Source of the DNA: Gemmatimonadota bacterium
Lineage (GTDB): Bacteria; Gemmatimonadota; Gemmatimonadetes; Gemmatimonadales; GWC2-71-9
Direction: 5' to 3'
Assembly (NCBI GenBank): GCA_009692185.1
Contig: SHZT01000011.1
Location: forward strand, 1 to 64,000
Length of the DNA stretch: 64,000 bases
In this document: positions 1-8,130 of the stretch, piece after piece
Layout of the letters: every line of letters begins with the position of its first letter
How positions within the stretch are numbered: the first letter of the stretch is position 1
Position numbers and translations under genes: made by a program
The notes under the pieces: model-generated
The model's database searches: none
Told to the model about the DNA's origin: nothing
The model's input: the letters and a program-made list of their open reading frames with translations, nothing else

Positions 1-41
1 GCTTTCCAAGCGTGCGCCTTAAGCCACTCGGCCATCCGTCC
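1..41 (-). tRNA. tRNA-Ser (anticodon GGA), 5' part only
   Basis: Read on the minus strand from position 41, the sequence gives a serine-type acceptor strand (GGACGGA), a class II D-arm (GCCGAGTGGCTTAAGGC) and an anticodon arm with loop TTGGAAA, so the anticodon is GGA and it reads UCC/UCU codons. The rest of the molecule, including the long variable arm, lies outside the window. The extra-long variable arm that would confirm a serine tRNA cannot be seen, but the D-arm and anticodon leave little doubt. A candidate promoter lies 12 nt upstream. Confidence 0.9.
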
Positions 42-53
42 TTTGACGTGATG

Positions 54-82
54 GAATAAAGCAACCTCCACGGGGTGGTCAA
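54..82 (-). promoter_or_regulatory. candidate promoter of tRNA-Ser(GGA)
   Basis: On the minus strand TTGACC (77-82) and TTATTC (54-59) are separated by exactly 17 nt, and the -10 box ends 12 nt before the tRNA 5' end. The second serine tRNA in the window also has a -10-like box (TATTAT, 11500-11505) 12 nt upstream. The -35 box is a 5/6 match to the sigma-70 consensus. The call rests on pattern and spacing only. Confidence 0.5.
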
Positions 83-219
83 CCGTCCGTGGCCAGCGGT
101 GCCCGGGCCCCTTGCGCTTGCGCCGGCCGGCAAGTCGCCCGCAGCTTAGGCGTTAGCCCGACGCGTTTCTGAACGGCCAGATCGTCCATTCTGATAGGTG
201 AGAAGAGGAGGCTGCACCT

Positions 220-1107
220 ATGGAACGAAAGACCGCGCACGACTTCGACCAGGAGCTGCTCATCCTGTTTGACGCCTACGTCCACGGTGGGCTCGACCGC
301 CGCGGGTTTCTGGACAAGGCCGCCAAGTTCGCCGTGGGGGGCGTGACGGCCGCCATGCTTCTCGACCAGCTGAGCCCGAAGTTCGCCGAGGCCCAGGTGG
401 TCCGGACCGATGACGACCGGATCGATGCCGAATACCTCGAGTACCCCTCGCCCAATGGCTACGGCAAGGGGCGGGGGTATTTCGTCGCCCCGGCCGCGGC
501 CGCAGGCAAGAGGCCGGGCATCCTGGTGATCCACGAGAACCGCGGGCTCAATCCGCATATTGAGGACATCGCGCGGCGCCTCGCGCTCGCCAACTTCGTG
601 GCGTTCGCGCCCGATGCGCTGTTTCCGCTGGGCGGCTACCCCGGCACCGAGGACGCCGCACGCGAGCTGTTCCCGAAGCTCGACCAGGCCAAGACGCGCG
701 AGGACTTCGGCGCGGCGGCCGCGTTTCTCAGGGCCCGTCCCGAATGCACCGGCAGGATCGGCGCGGTGGGCTTCTGCTACGGGGGCGGCATGGTCAACTA
801 CCTCGCCACGCGCCTGGGCGACCTTTCCGCCGGCGTGCCCTTCTACGGCTCCTCGCCGAACACGGAAGACGTTGCGAAGATCAAGTCTCCGCTGATGATT
901 CAGTCGGCCGAAGTGGATGAGCGCATCAACGCGAGCTGGCCGGCGTTCGAACAGGCGCTGAAGGCGGCGAACGTCACCTACGAGCGCCATCTCTATCCCG
1001 GCACGCAGCACGGCTTCAACAATGACACGACCCCGCGCTACGATGCGACGGCGGCGAAGCTGGCGTGGGAGCGGACGATCGCGTTCTTCAACAAGCACGT
1101 TCGCTAG
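220..1107 (+). CDS. exported dienelactone hydrolase family protein
   Basis: An alpha/beta-hydrolase of 295 aa from the dienelactone hydrolase (carboxymethylenebutenolidase) family, whose members open lactone or ester bonds. The family nucleophile is the Cys in GFCYGGG (about residue 186). Asp near 233 (EVDER) and His near 264 (QHGFNN) complete the expected Cys-Asp-His triad. Residues 27-31 (RRGFL), followed by a hydrophobic stretch ending near AEAQ, look like a Tat signal, so the protein is probably exported; this form is common in soil bacteria. The start is ATG 220, preceded by GAGGAGG about 7 nt upstream. The substrate is unknown; chlorocatechol degradation genes, the classical partners, are absent. 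Confidence 0.88.
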   Translation: MERKTAHDFDQELLILFDAYVHGGLDRRGFLDKAAKFAVGGVTAAMLLDQLSPKFAEAQVVRTDDDRIDAEYLEYPSPNGYGKGRGYFVAPAAAAGKRPGILVIHENRGLNPHIEDIARRLALANFVAFAPDALFPLGGYPGTEDAARELFPKLDQAKTREDFGAAAAFLRARPECTGRIGAVGFCYGGGMVNYLATRLGDLSAGVPFYGSSPNTEDVAKIKSPLMIQSAEVDERINASWPAFEQALKAANVTYERHLYPGTQHGFNNDTTPRYDATAAKLAWERTIAFFNKHVR

Positions 1108-1150
1108 GGCAACGGTGGCTTGGCCGCTGTCGGGCGACTAAGCTTTTCAT

Positions 1151-1960
1151 ATGACTCGTTTCCCGTGCGTCTACTTCCGGCCGGTTCCGGGCGCGCTCTT
1201 GGCGCTCGCGTTTGCCGCGAGCCAGGCGGCGGCGCAGACCGTACGCGGCACCGTCAGGGACTCGGTCAACTCCAAGCCCATCCAGGCGGCGGTCGAGCTT
1301 CTGAACCGTGACGGATCGGTTGCTGTGCAGGTCATCAGCGGGCGCGACGGCAACTTCGTGGTGAAGGCCCCGGTCGCGGATACGTTCGTCCTGCGGGTAC
1401 GGCGCATCGGGTATCTCGCCATTCGGACCGACGCGCTGCCGTTGGCCGCCTCCACCGACACGACGCTGTCGTTTCGGATCGCCCCCCGGCCCGTGACGCT
1501 GTCCGGCGTGGTGGTGTCGGCCGCGAGAGGGAACCAGTTCCTCGAGAACTCCGGCTTCTACCGCCGCCAGAAGGAGACGACCGGCAAGTTCCTCGACCCG
1601 ATCAGGGTGGACCTGTTGGCCTCGAAGGCGAAGCAGACCGCGGATATCCTGGACGGGATTCCCGGCGTGACGCTGGTGAGCGCCGGTGGGAGCTGGGGGA
1701 TTCGCCAGCCGGTGCTGACCCGCCAGATGGGCTGTGCCGGTACCCTGGTGGGGGACGACGAGAACACGCCAACCCAGTGGCCCCGCATTTACCTCGACGC
1801 ACTCCTGATGAACATGGGGGAGCAGGCCTTCGACCTCAACACGATTCCGCCGGTCGACATTCTCGCCATCGAGGTATACAACTCGGTGTCCGAAATCCCC
1901 CTGCAGTTCGGCGGCACCAACGCCATCTGCGGCGTCATCGTGATCTGGACCAAGCGCTGA
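1151..1960 (+). CDS. carboxypeptidase-regulatory-like and TonB plug-like protein without a barrel
   Basis: A 269-aa secreted protein with a signal peptide (about 1-29, ending QAAAQ). A carboxypeptidase-regulatory-like beta-sandwich (about 30-115: GTVRDSVNSKPIQAAVE) is followed by a region resembling the plug of TonB-dependent receptors (about 165-269), which closes with a GGTNAICGVIVIWTKR segment like the end of a plug. No beta-barrel follows: the stop comes where strand 1 would begin. Proteins of this form recur in Gemmatimonadota-type genomes and may act as partners or decoys for full receptors; their function is not established. Two further plug-like proteins lie in this window (52761-54095 and 57556-58020). 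It stands alone, 43 nt after the hydrolase gene. Confidence 0.75.
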   Translation: MTRFPCVYFRPVPGALLALAFAASQAAAQTVRGTVRDSVNSKPIQAAVELLNRDGSVAVQVISGRDGNFVVKAPVADTFVLRVRRIGYLAIRTDALPLAASTDTTLSFRIAPRPVTLSGVVVSAARGNQFLENSGFYRRQKETTGKFLDPIRVDLLASKAKQTADILDGIPGVTLVSAGGSWGIRQPVLTRQMGCAGTLVGDDENTPTQWPRIYLDALLMNMGEQAFDLNTIPPVDILAIEVYNSVSEIPLQFGGTNAICGVIVIWTKR

Positions 1961-2026
1961 TTCTGGCCGAACCGGTCATCGCGCCTTAGTATTCTCCCCG
2001 ATTCTCAATCAAGGCAACTCCAGCCA

Positions 2027-3310
2027 ATGACCGAAAACGCAACCACACCCCAGGGCGACGTGCGGGCGCTGATCGCCGGACGCTGGTGGCAGCTGGTCCT
2101 CGGCATCGTCTGCATGTCGATGATCGCGAACCTGCAGTACGGCTGGACCCTGTTCGTCAATCCGATCAACGAGAAGTTCCAGTGGGGCCGCCCCGCGATC
2201 CAGGTGGCCTTCACCATTTTCGTACTGACGGAAACCTGGCTGGTGCCGGTCGAGGGCTGGCTGGTGGACAAGTACGGGCCGAAGGTGGTGGTGGTTCTCG
2301 CGAGCATCCTGGTGGGCGTGTCGTGGGTGCTCAACTCCGTGGTCACGTCGCTTCCCATGCTCTATTTCGCGGCCGCCGTCGGTGGCATCGGCGCGGGAGC
2401 GGTGTACGGGACGTGCGTCGGCAACGCGCTCAAGTGGTTTCCGGACCGCCGCGGTCTCGCGGCGGGCCTGACCGCGATGGGCTTCGGCGCGGGCTCGGCG
2501 CTCACGGTCATCCCGATTGCCAACATGATCAAGGCCAGCGGCTACGAGGCGACATTCTTCCGGTTCGGCCTGGGGCAGGGCCTGGTGGTCTTCGCGCTCG
2601 GCTGGTTCCTCAAGCCACCGGCTCCAGGGTTCTCCGTGCCGAGTGCGCGGCGGGGGTCCGCCACCGTGGTGCCCGACCGCACGCCGATGGAAATGGCCCG
2701 GACGCCCGTGTTCTGGGTCATGTACGCGATGTTCGTGCTGATGGCGACGGGCGGTCTCATGGCGACGGCCCAGCTGGCGCCGATCGCGCGGGATTTCAAC
2801 GTCGCCGACATTCCGGTGAGCCTGATGGGCATTACGCTGCCGGCACTGACGTTCGCCCTGTCGCTGGACCGGATCCTCAACGGCGCGACGCGGCCCTTCT
2901 TCGGCTGGGTGTCGGACCGCATCGGGCGCGAGCAGACGATGTTTATCGCCTTCTTCCTCGAGGGCATTGGCATCCTCGCGCTCAGCCGGTACGGCCAGCA
3001 GCCCGTGGCCTTCGTGCTCCTTACCGCGCTCGTCTTCTTCGCGTGGGGCGAGATCTACAGCCTTTTTCCGGCCACCTGCGGCGATACCTACGGCTGGAAG
3101 TACGCCTCGGCGAACGCGGGCCTGCTGTACACCGCCAAGGGCACGGCGTCCCTCCTGGTTCCGTTTACCAGCGTCATGGCGGCGTCCGGCGGGTGGCGCA
3201 CCGTGTTCGTCACAGCGGCCGTCATGAACATCATCGCGGCCCTGATGGCCCTCCTGGTGCTCAAGCCCATGCGCGCACGGTTCATGGCCCGGCCCCCGGC
3301 GCCGGCGTGA
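2027..3310 (+). CDS. oxalate/formate-type MFS antiporter (OFA family)
   Basis: A 12-helix major facilitator of 427 aa. The N-terminal stretch RWWQLVLGIVCMSMIANLQY and the run YGWTLFVNPINEKFQWGR match my memory of bacterial oxalate/formate antiporters. Lys371, in a predicted late helix (LLYTAKGTASL), is a plausible equivalent of the essential TM11 lysine of OxlT, which binds the dicarboxylate; this assignment is inference. The gene overlaps the next start by 4 nt (GTGA). Downstream are a TRAP carboxylate transporter and an acyl-CoA synthetase resembling oxalate-CoA ligase, which supports a carboxylate role. Some OFA members carry pyruvate or other monocarboxylates, so the substrate is not proven. 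Confidence 0.82.
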   Translation: MTENATTPQGDVRALIAGRWWQLVLGIVCMSMIANLQYGWTLFVNPINEKFQWGRPAIQVAFTIFVLTETWLVPVEGWLVDKYGPKVVVVLASILVGVSWVLNSVVTSLPMLYFAAAVGGIGAGAVYGTCVGNALKWFPDRRGLAAGLTAMGFGAGSALTVIPIANMIKASGYEATFFRFGLGQGLVVFALGWFLKPPAPGFSVPSARRGSATVVPDRTPMEMARTPVFWVMYAMFVLMATGGLMATAQLAPIARDFNVADIPVSLMGITLPALTFALSLDRILNGATRPFFGWVSDRIGREQTMFIAFFLEGIGILALSRYGQQPVAFVLLTALVFFAWGEIYSLFPATCGDTYGWKYASANAGLLYTAKGTASLLVPFTSVMAASGGWRTVFVTAAVMNIIAALMALLVLKPMRARFMARPPAPA

Positions 3311-4311
3311 AGTTCGCGGTCGTCGGCGCCGGGGCGATCGGCGGGTACCTCGGCGGGTTGCTCGCCGCGGCCGGCGACCAGGTGACGTTCATCGCCCGCG
3401 GGCCCAACCTGGAGGCGATTCGTCGCTCCGGCATGAAGGTGACGCTGGAGGACGGCCGCGAAGTCACAGGGAAGGGCAAGGCGACCGCCAGCATGGCGGA
3501 GGCCGGACCGCACGATGTCGTCCTGCTCACCGTGAAGGCGCACCAGGTCACGCCGATCGCGTCCGACCTCAAGCACCTGTGCAATGATCAGACGTCCATC
3601 GTCACGATGCAGAACGGCATTCCCTGGTGGTATTTCCAGCGCCACGGGGGCGAGCACGACGGGAAGCCGGTCACCTCGGCGGACCCGGACGGAGCCATAT
3701 CCCGGGCGGTGGATCCCGCACGCCTGATCGGGTCCGTGGTGTACCCGGCGGCCAACCTCGAGGCCCCGGGCGTCGTCCGGGTGGTGGAAGGGCGGCGGTT
3801 CACGCTGGGCGAGCTGGACGGAACCACCACGCCGCGCATCGAGGCCATCGCGGCCGCGTTTGCCATGGCGGGGTTCAAGGCCCCCATCATCGACAACATC
3901 CGCTCGGAGATCTGGCTCAAGCTCTGGGGCAACCTGAGCATGAACCCGATCAGTGCGCTCACCCATGCCACGCTGGCGGGCTTGCTCCGGTTTCCGCCCA
4001 CCCGGCAGTTGTGCGTCGAGATGATGCGCGAGGCCGAAGTGGTCGCCGGCAAGCTCGGCGTGACGTTCCGGACGTCCATCGAGCGGCGGATCGCGGGGGC
4101 GGAACAAGTGGGCGAGCACAAGACGTCCATGCTCCAGGACGTGGAAGCCGGGAAGCAGTTGGAGGTCGAGGCGCTGATCGGCTCCGTTGCCGAGTTGGGG
4201 CGGCTGACGGGAACGCCCACGCCCCACATTGACGCGGTGTACGCGTGCACGAGCCTGCTCGCGCGACGCCTGGCCGAAGGTGGGGGAGGCCTAGCCATAA
4301 CCCGTCGCTGA
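3307..4311 (+). CDS. ketopantoate reductase family oxidoreductase
   Basis: NAD(P)-dependent enzyme of 334 aa from the 2-dehydropantoate 2-reductase (PanE/ApbA) family, which reduces 2-keto acids to 2-hydroxy acids. The Rossmann loop VGAGAIGGYLG lies at about residues 6-16. The C-terminal helical domain carries the family motif IWLKLWGNLSMNPISAL. The start is GTG 3307, overlapping the carrier's stop codon. The same frame stays open upstream through the carrier gene, but that stretch has no recognisable domain. No other pantothenate pathway genes are close, apart from coaX 29 kb away. Its place between an oxalate-type carrier and a TRAP system suggests a keto acid other than ketopantoate may be the real substrate. 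Confidence 0.82.
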   Translation: MKFAVVGAGAIGGYLGGLLAAAGDQVTFIARGPNLEAIRRSGMKVTLEDGREVTGKGKATASMAEAGPHDVVLLTVKAHQVTPIASDLKHLCNDQTSIVTMQNGIPWWYFQRHGGEHDGKPVTSADPDGAISRAVDPARLIGSVVYPAANLEAPGVVRVVEGRRFTLGELDGTTTPRIEAIAAAFAMAGFKAPIIDNIRSEIWLKLWGNLSMNPISALTHATLAGLLRFPPTRQLCVEMMREAEVVAGKLGVTFRTSIERRIAGAEQVGEHKTSMLQDVEAGKQLEVEALIGSVAELGRLTGTPTPHIDAVYACTSLLARRLAEGGGGLAITRR

Positions 4312-4327
4312 TAGTGTACTTTGATCA

Positions 4328-5284
4328 GTGCGTCATCACATGCCTCACACCAGATACCTGCACCAACTGCTCACGGGTCTCCTCGTCCTGTCGCTGACGG
4401 GGTGTTCGGTGAAGCGCTTCGCGGTCAACAAGCGCGGCAACGCGCTGGCGGAGTCGGGCACGACCTATTCATCGGACAACGATCCCGACCTGGTCGAAGG
4501 CGCCATTCCGTTCAGTCTCAAGCTCATCGAAAGCCTCCTGGCCGCGTCCCCGAACCACCGCGGCATGCTGTTCGCCGCGGCCAGCGGTTTTACCCAGTAC
4601 GCCTACGCGTTCGTGCAGCAGCGGGCCGACTCGCTGGAGGACCACAACCTCGCGGCGGCGGCCGAGACGCGGACCCGGGCCCGGAAGCTCTATATCCGCG
4701 CACGGGACTACGGTCTCCGCGGGCTGGAAACGCGTCACCGGGCGTTTCGGGAGGGTTTGATGCGGGACCCCCGCGCGGCCGTCAGGGCCACGACGGTCAA
4801 GGACGTGGCGCTCCTCTACTGGACGGCGGCGGCGTGGGGCGCGGCGATCGCGATCTCGAAGGAGTTCCCCGAGATCGTCGCCGACCAGACCCAGATGGAG
4901 GCCCTGATCGACCGGGCGCTGGAACTGGACGAGCAATTCGATTTTGGCGCGATACACGGCCTGCTGATCAGTTACGAGCCGTCGCGCCAGGGCGTGCCCG
5001 GGGACCCGTACGAGCGCTCACGGAAACATTTTGAACGGGTGGTAAGTTTGACGAACGGACAATTGGCGTCACCCTACGTCTCGCTGGCCGAGGCGGTGTC
5101 TGTGAATACGCAGAACCGCGAGGAGTTCGAAGCTTTGCTCAAGAAGGCGATCGCCATCAACCCGGATACCCGTCCCGAGTGGCGTCTGTCCACCCTGATC
5201 ATGCAGCGGCGGGCCCGGTGGCTCCTGGGCCGAACGGACGACCTCTTCCTGGATGCGCCCAAGTCTCCGGCGGGGGGCCGATGA
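4328..5284 (+). CDS. TatT-type TRAP-associated TPR lipoprotein
   Basis: A 318-aa helical repeat protein of the TRAP-transporter T-component family. Known TatT proteins are periplasmic lipoproteins that form trimers with the DctP-like binding protein and probably pass hydrophobic or carboxylate ligands to it. A lipobox (LSLTGC) places the lipidated Cys at residue 26 of the longest form. The start is GTG 4328 or ATG 4340; the short spacing to a TAGTGT box (4312-4317) would make the GTG form leaderless. It overlaps the binding-protein gene by 4 nt (ATGA), which is the TatT-DctP order expected for this transporter subtype. Confidence 0.87.
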   Translation: MRHHMPHTRYLHQLLTGLLVLSLTGCSVKRFAVNKRGNALAESGTTYSSDNDPDLVEGAIPFSLKLIESLLAASPNHRGMLFAAASGFTQYAYAFVQQRADSLEDHNLAAAAETRTRARKLYIRARDYGLRGLETRHRAFREGLMRDPRAAVRATTVKDVALLYWTAAAWGAAIAISKEFPEIVADQTQMEALIDRALELDEQFDFGAIHGLLISYEPSRQGVPGDPYERSRKHFERVVSLTNGQLASPYVSLAEAVSVNTQNREEFEALLKKAIAINPDTRPEWRLSTLIMQRRARWLLGRTDDLFLDAPKSPAGGR

Positions 5285-6282
5285 GGCGCTGGGCGGCCGT
5301 CGTCGGGATGGTTGCCGGGCTCGCGGGCGTGCTCGATGCCCAGACGCCCACGCGCATCCGGCTCGGGACGCTCGCGCCCCAGGGGACGTCGTATCATCGA
5401 ATCCTCCAGGAAATGGGAGAGCAACTTCGCACCCGGACGAACGGGTCGGTGCAGCTGACGGTCTACGCCGGCACCATGGGGAGCGAGCTCGAGATCGTGC
5501 GACGGCTCCGCCTCGGCCAGCTCCAGGCCGGCGCGCTGACGGTGGTGGGCCTCCGCGAAATTGACCCTGCCGTCAGCGCGCTGGCCCAGATCCTCCTCAT
5601 GTTCCATTCGCTGGACGAGAGCGAATGGGTGCGCGAAAGACTGGCGCCGGATCTCGCGACGCGGCTGGCCGACAAGGGCGTCGTGGTGCTGTTCTGGGCC
5701 GACGCGGGGTGGGTCCGCTATTTCACCAGCGTGCCCGTCGCCCATCCCGACGAATTCAAGAAGCTCAAGATCTTCGTGACGGCGGGAGACAACCTGCAGT
5801 TCGACATGATGAAGTCCTCGGGGTACACGCCGGTCAGCCTCGAGTACAGTGACGCCCTCACCGCTCTGCAAACCGGCATGATCGACGCGGTGCCGACCGT
5901 CCCGCTCTACGCGCTGGCCGGGCAGTACGCCACAGTGGCCAAGTACATGCTCGAGGTGAACTGGGTTCCGCTCGCCGGCGCCACCGTGATCAACAAGAAG
6001 ACGTACGACGCGCTCACGCCGGCGGAGCGGACCGCCCTGCACGACGTGGCGGCGACCGCAGGCCCGCGCTTCCAGACGGCCGGGCGCGAGGAGGGTGACT
6101 CAGCCGTCGCGGCGATGAAGCGGCGCGGCCTCACCGTCGTGGCGCCCGGCGCGGCGTCGGAGTGGAAAGCCATGGCGGAGGGCTTCTACCCCAAGATCCG
6201 CGGCCGCATGGTGCCCGCGGACATGTTCGACGAGGTCGTCAAGCTCGTCGCGGAATACCGGTCCACGCACCCCGGGAAGTGA
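5281..6282 (+). CDS. TRAP transporter substrate-binding protein (DctP family)
   Basis: Periplasmic solute receptor of 333 aa with a signal peptide of about 20 residues (ending LDAQ). The body is a DctP-type venus-flytrap fold: after RIRLGTLAPQGTSYHRI come the EMG and GSELEIVRRLRLGQLQAGA segments that follow the first strand in this family. These proteins deliver carboxylates to a QM permease driven by an ion gradient. The start ATG 5281 overlaps the TatT stop, and the permease begins 3 nt after the stop. A family Arg that clamps a carboxylate group is expected, but I cannot place it without an alignment. The ligand is unknown. Confidence 0.9.
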   Translation: MRRWAAVVGMVAGLAGVLDAQTPTRIRLGTLAPQGTSYHRILQEMGEQLRTRTNGSVQLTVYAGTMGSELEIVRRLRLGQLQAGALTVVGLREIDPAVSALAQILLMFHSLDESEWVRERLAPDLATRLADKGVVVLFWADAGWVRYFTSVPVAHPDEFKKLKIFVTAGDNLQFDMMKSSGYTPVSLEYSDALTALQTGMIDAVPTVPLYALAGQYATVAKYMLEVNWVPLAGATVINKKTYDALTPAERTALHDVAATAGPRFQTAGREEGDSAVAAMKRRGLTVVAPGAASEWKAMAEGFYPKIRGRMVPADMFDEVVKLVAEYRSTHPGK

Positions 6283-6285
6283 CCG

Positions 6286-8130
6286 GTGACTGACGCCACC
6301 GTCGCTCCCGCGCCGGTGGACCGGCGCGCGTGGGTCATGGCGGAGGAATACGCGCTGGCGCTCGCGCTTGGCGCCATGATGATCCTCCCGCTCATCGAGG
6401 CCGTCCTCCGCAAGGCTTTTCATACCGGCATCTCCAACCAGACATCGATCGTCCAGCACCTCGTCCTGATCGCGGGGATGCTGGGCGCGGCGATCGCCGC
6501 GCGACAAAAGCGCCTGCTGACGCTCGGGTTCGGCGAGACCCTGCTCAAGGGCAAGTTCCGCCCCATCGGGCGGGTGATTGCCGCCTCGATCGCGGTGCCG
6601 CTCAGCGCCTGGTTGAGTGTGGCGGCGGCGCGGTTCGTCCTCAGCGAACGGATCGGTGGCAGCATCCTGGCCTACAGCATCCCGGTCTGGTGGGTGCAGC
6701 TGGTGCTTCCGCTGGGGTTCGCGGTGATCACCGCCCACATCCTGTGGCATTCGGCGGATGGGTGGCGGGGTCGGCTGGTGACGCTGCTCGTGTCGGGACT
6801 GCTCGTGTTCATCGCCGGGCGACCGCCGATCGCGCCGCACACGCTGGTCGTGCCAGCGCTGATCCTGATTGCCATCGCCACGCTCCTCGGTGCGCCGTTG
6901 TTCACGGCACTCGGCGGTGCGGGGCTGGTGCTCTTCTTCGGCGACGGGTCGCCGATCGGCTCGCTGACGGTGGATCACTACGGCCTGGTCACCAATCCCA
7001 CGCTCCCGACCGTGCCGTTGTTCACGCTCGCCGGATACTTCCTGGCCGAAGGCGGCGCGTCGCGGCGGCTCATCCGCCTGTTCCAGGCCCTGGTGGGCAA
7101 CGTTCGCGGCGGTCCCGCGATCCTCGTGGCGCTGGTATGCGCCTTCTTCACGTCGTTCACCGGCGCATCGGGCGTCACGATTCTCGCCCTGGGCGGGCTT
7201 CTCATGCCGGTCTTGCTGGACGCCGGCTACTCCCAGCGGACGTCCCTGGGCCTGCTGACGGGGACCGGGTCGCTCGGCCTGCTCTTTCCGCCATGCCTGC
7301 CGCTGATTTTCTACGCCGTCATTGCGAACGTCGAAATCGAGGACATGTTCCTGGGCGGAATCCTCCCCGGCGTTCTCCTCGTGGCGATGACCGCCGCATG
7401 GGGCATCAGCCAGGCGCCCAAGCGGTCGGCGTCGCCGGCCCGCCCGGATTTCGCGTGGAAGGAACTGCGCGCCGCGTTCTGGGGTGCCGGCTGGGAGCTC
7501 CTGATCCCGGTCGTGGCGCTCGGGGGAATCTTCAGCGGCCTGGCGACACCGGTCGAGGCCGCCGCGGCCACCGCGTTCTACGCGTTCGTGGTCGAAACGT
7601 TCATCTATCGCGACCTGCATCCTTTGAAAGACGCGCCGCGCGTGATGACGGAGTCGGGCGTCCTGGTGGGCGGCGTGCTGCTGGTGCTCGGTGTCGCCCT
7701 GGGATTCACCAACTACCTGGCGTTCGCCGAGGTCCCGGCGCACGCGGTGGAATGGGTGCTGGCGTCGGTCCATTCCAAGTGGCTGTTCCTGCTGCTGCTC
7801 AATTTCTTCCTGATTGCGGTGGGCGCGCTGATGGACATCTACTCCGCCATCGTGATCGTGGTGCCGCTCATCGTCCCGGTCGGCCGGGCCTTCGGGATCG
7901 ACCCGGTGCACCTGGGAATCGTGTTCCTCGCCAACGCCGAACTGGGGTTCCTCATGCCGCCGGTGGGGGAGAACCTGTTCCTGGCGTCGTTGCGGTTCAA
8001 TCAACCGGTATCGAAGGTGTTCCGCGCGGTGATTCCGATGGTGATCGTCTTCTTCATTGCGGTGCTCCTCATTACGTACATTCCCGCCATGACCACCACC
8101 CTTCCGCACTGGTTCGGCCACAACCGATGA
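6286..8130 (+). CDS. fused TRAP transporter permease (DctQ-DctM)
   Basis: Membrane protein of 614 aa. The first 170 or so residues contain about four helices and match the small DctQ subunit. The rest is the large DctM subunit with its repeated long hydrophobic segments, including FTSFTGASGVTILALGGLL and GFLMPPVGENLF. Q and M are separate in most TRAP systems but fused in a sizeable minority, including some TatT-linked systems. The start is GTG 6286, 3 nt after the binding protein. The stop overlaps the start of the acyl-CoA synthetase by 4 nt, so uptake and substrate activation look co-translated. Confidence 0.92.
   Translation: MTDATVAPAPVDRRAWVMAEEYALALALGAMMILPLIEAVLRKAFHTGISNQTSIVQHLVLIAGMLGAAIAARQKRLLTLGFGETLLKGKFRPIGRVIAASIAVPLSAWLSVAAARFVLSERIGGSILAYSIPVWWVQLVLPLGFAVITAHILWHSADGWRGRLVTLLVSGLLVFIAGRPPIAPHTLVVPALILIAIATLLGAPLFTALGGAGLVLFFGDGSPIGSLTVDHYGLVTNPTLPTVPLFTLAGYFLAEGGASRRLIRLFQALVGNVRGGPAILVALVCAFFTSFTGASGVTILALGGLLMPVLLDAGYSQRTSLGLLTGTGSLGLLFPPCLPLIFYAVIANVEIEDMFLGGILPGVLLVAMTAAWGISQAPKRSASPARPDFAWKELRAAFWGAGWELLIPVVALGGIFSGLATPVEAAAATAFYAFVVETFIYRDLHPLKDAPRVMTESGVLVGGVLLVLGVALGFTNYLAFAEVPAHAVEWVLASVHSKWLFLLLLNFFLIAVGALMDIYSAIVIVVPLIVPVGRAFGIDPVHLGIVFLANAELGFLMPPVGENLFLASLRFNQPVSKVFRAVIPMVIVFFIAVLLITYIPAMTTTLPHWFGHNR

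Noticed and set aside
2086-4311. A long open frame that would join the carrier region to the ketopantoate reductase
   Set aside because: The carrier is encoded in another frame; the upstream part is arginine/glycine-rich with no domain. The reductase begins at GTG 3307, where the Rossmann motif starts.
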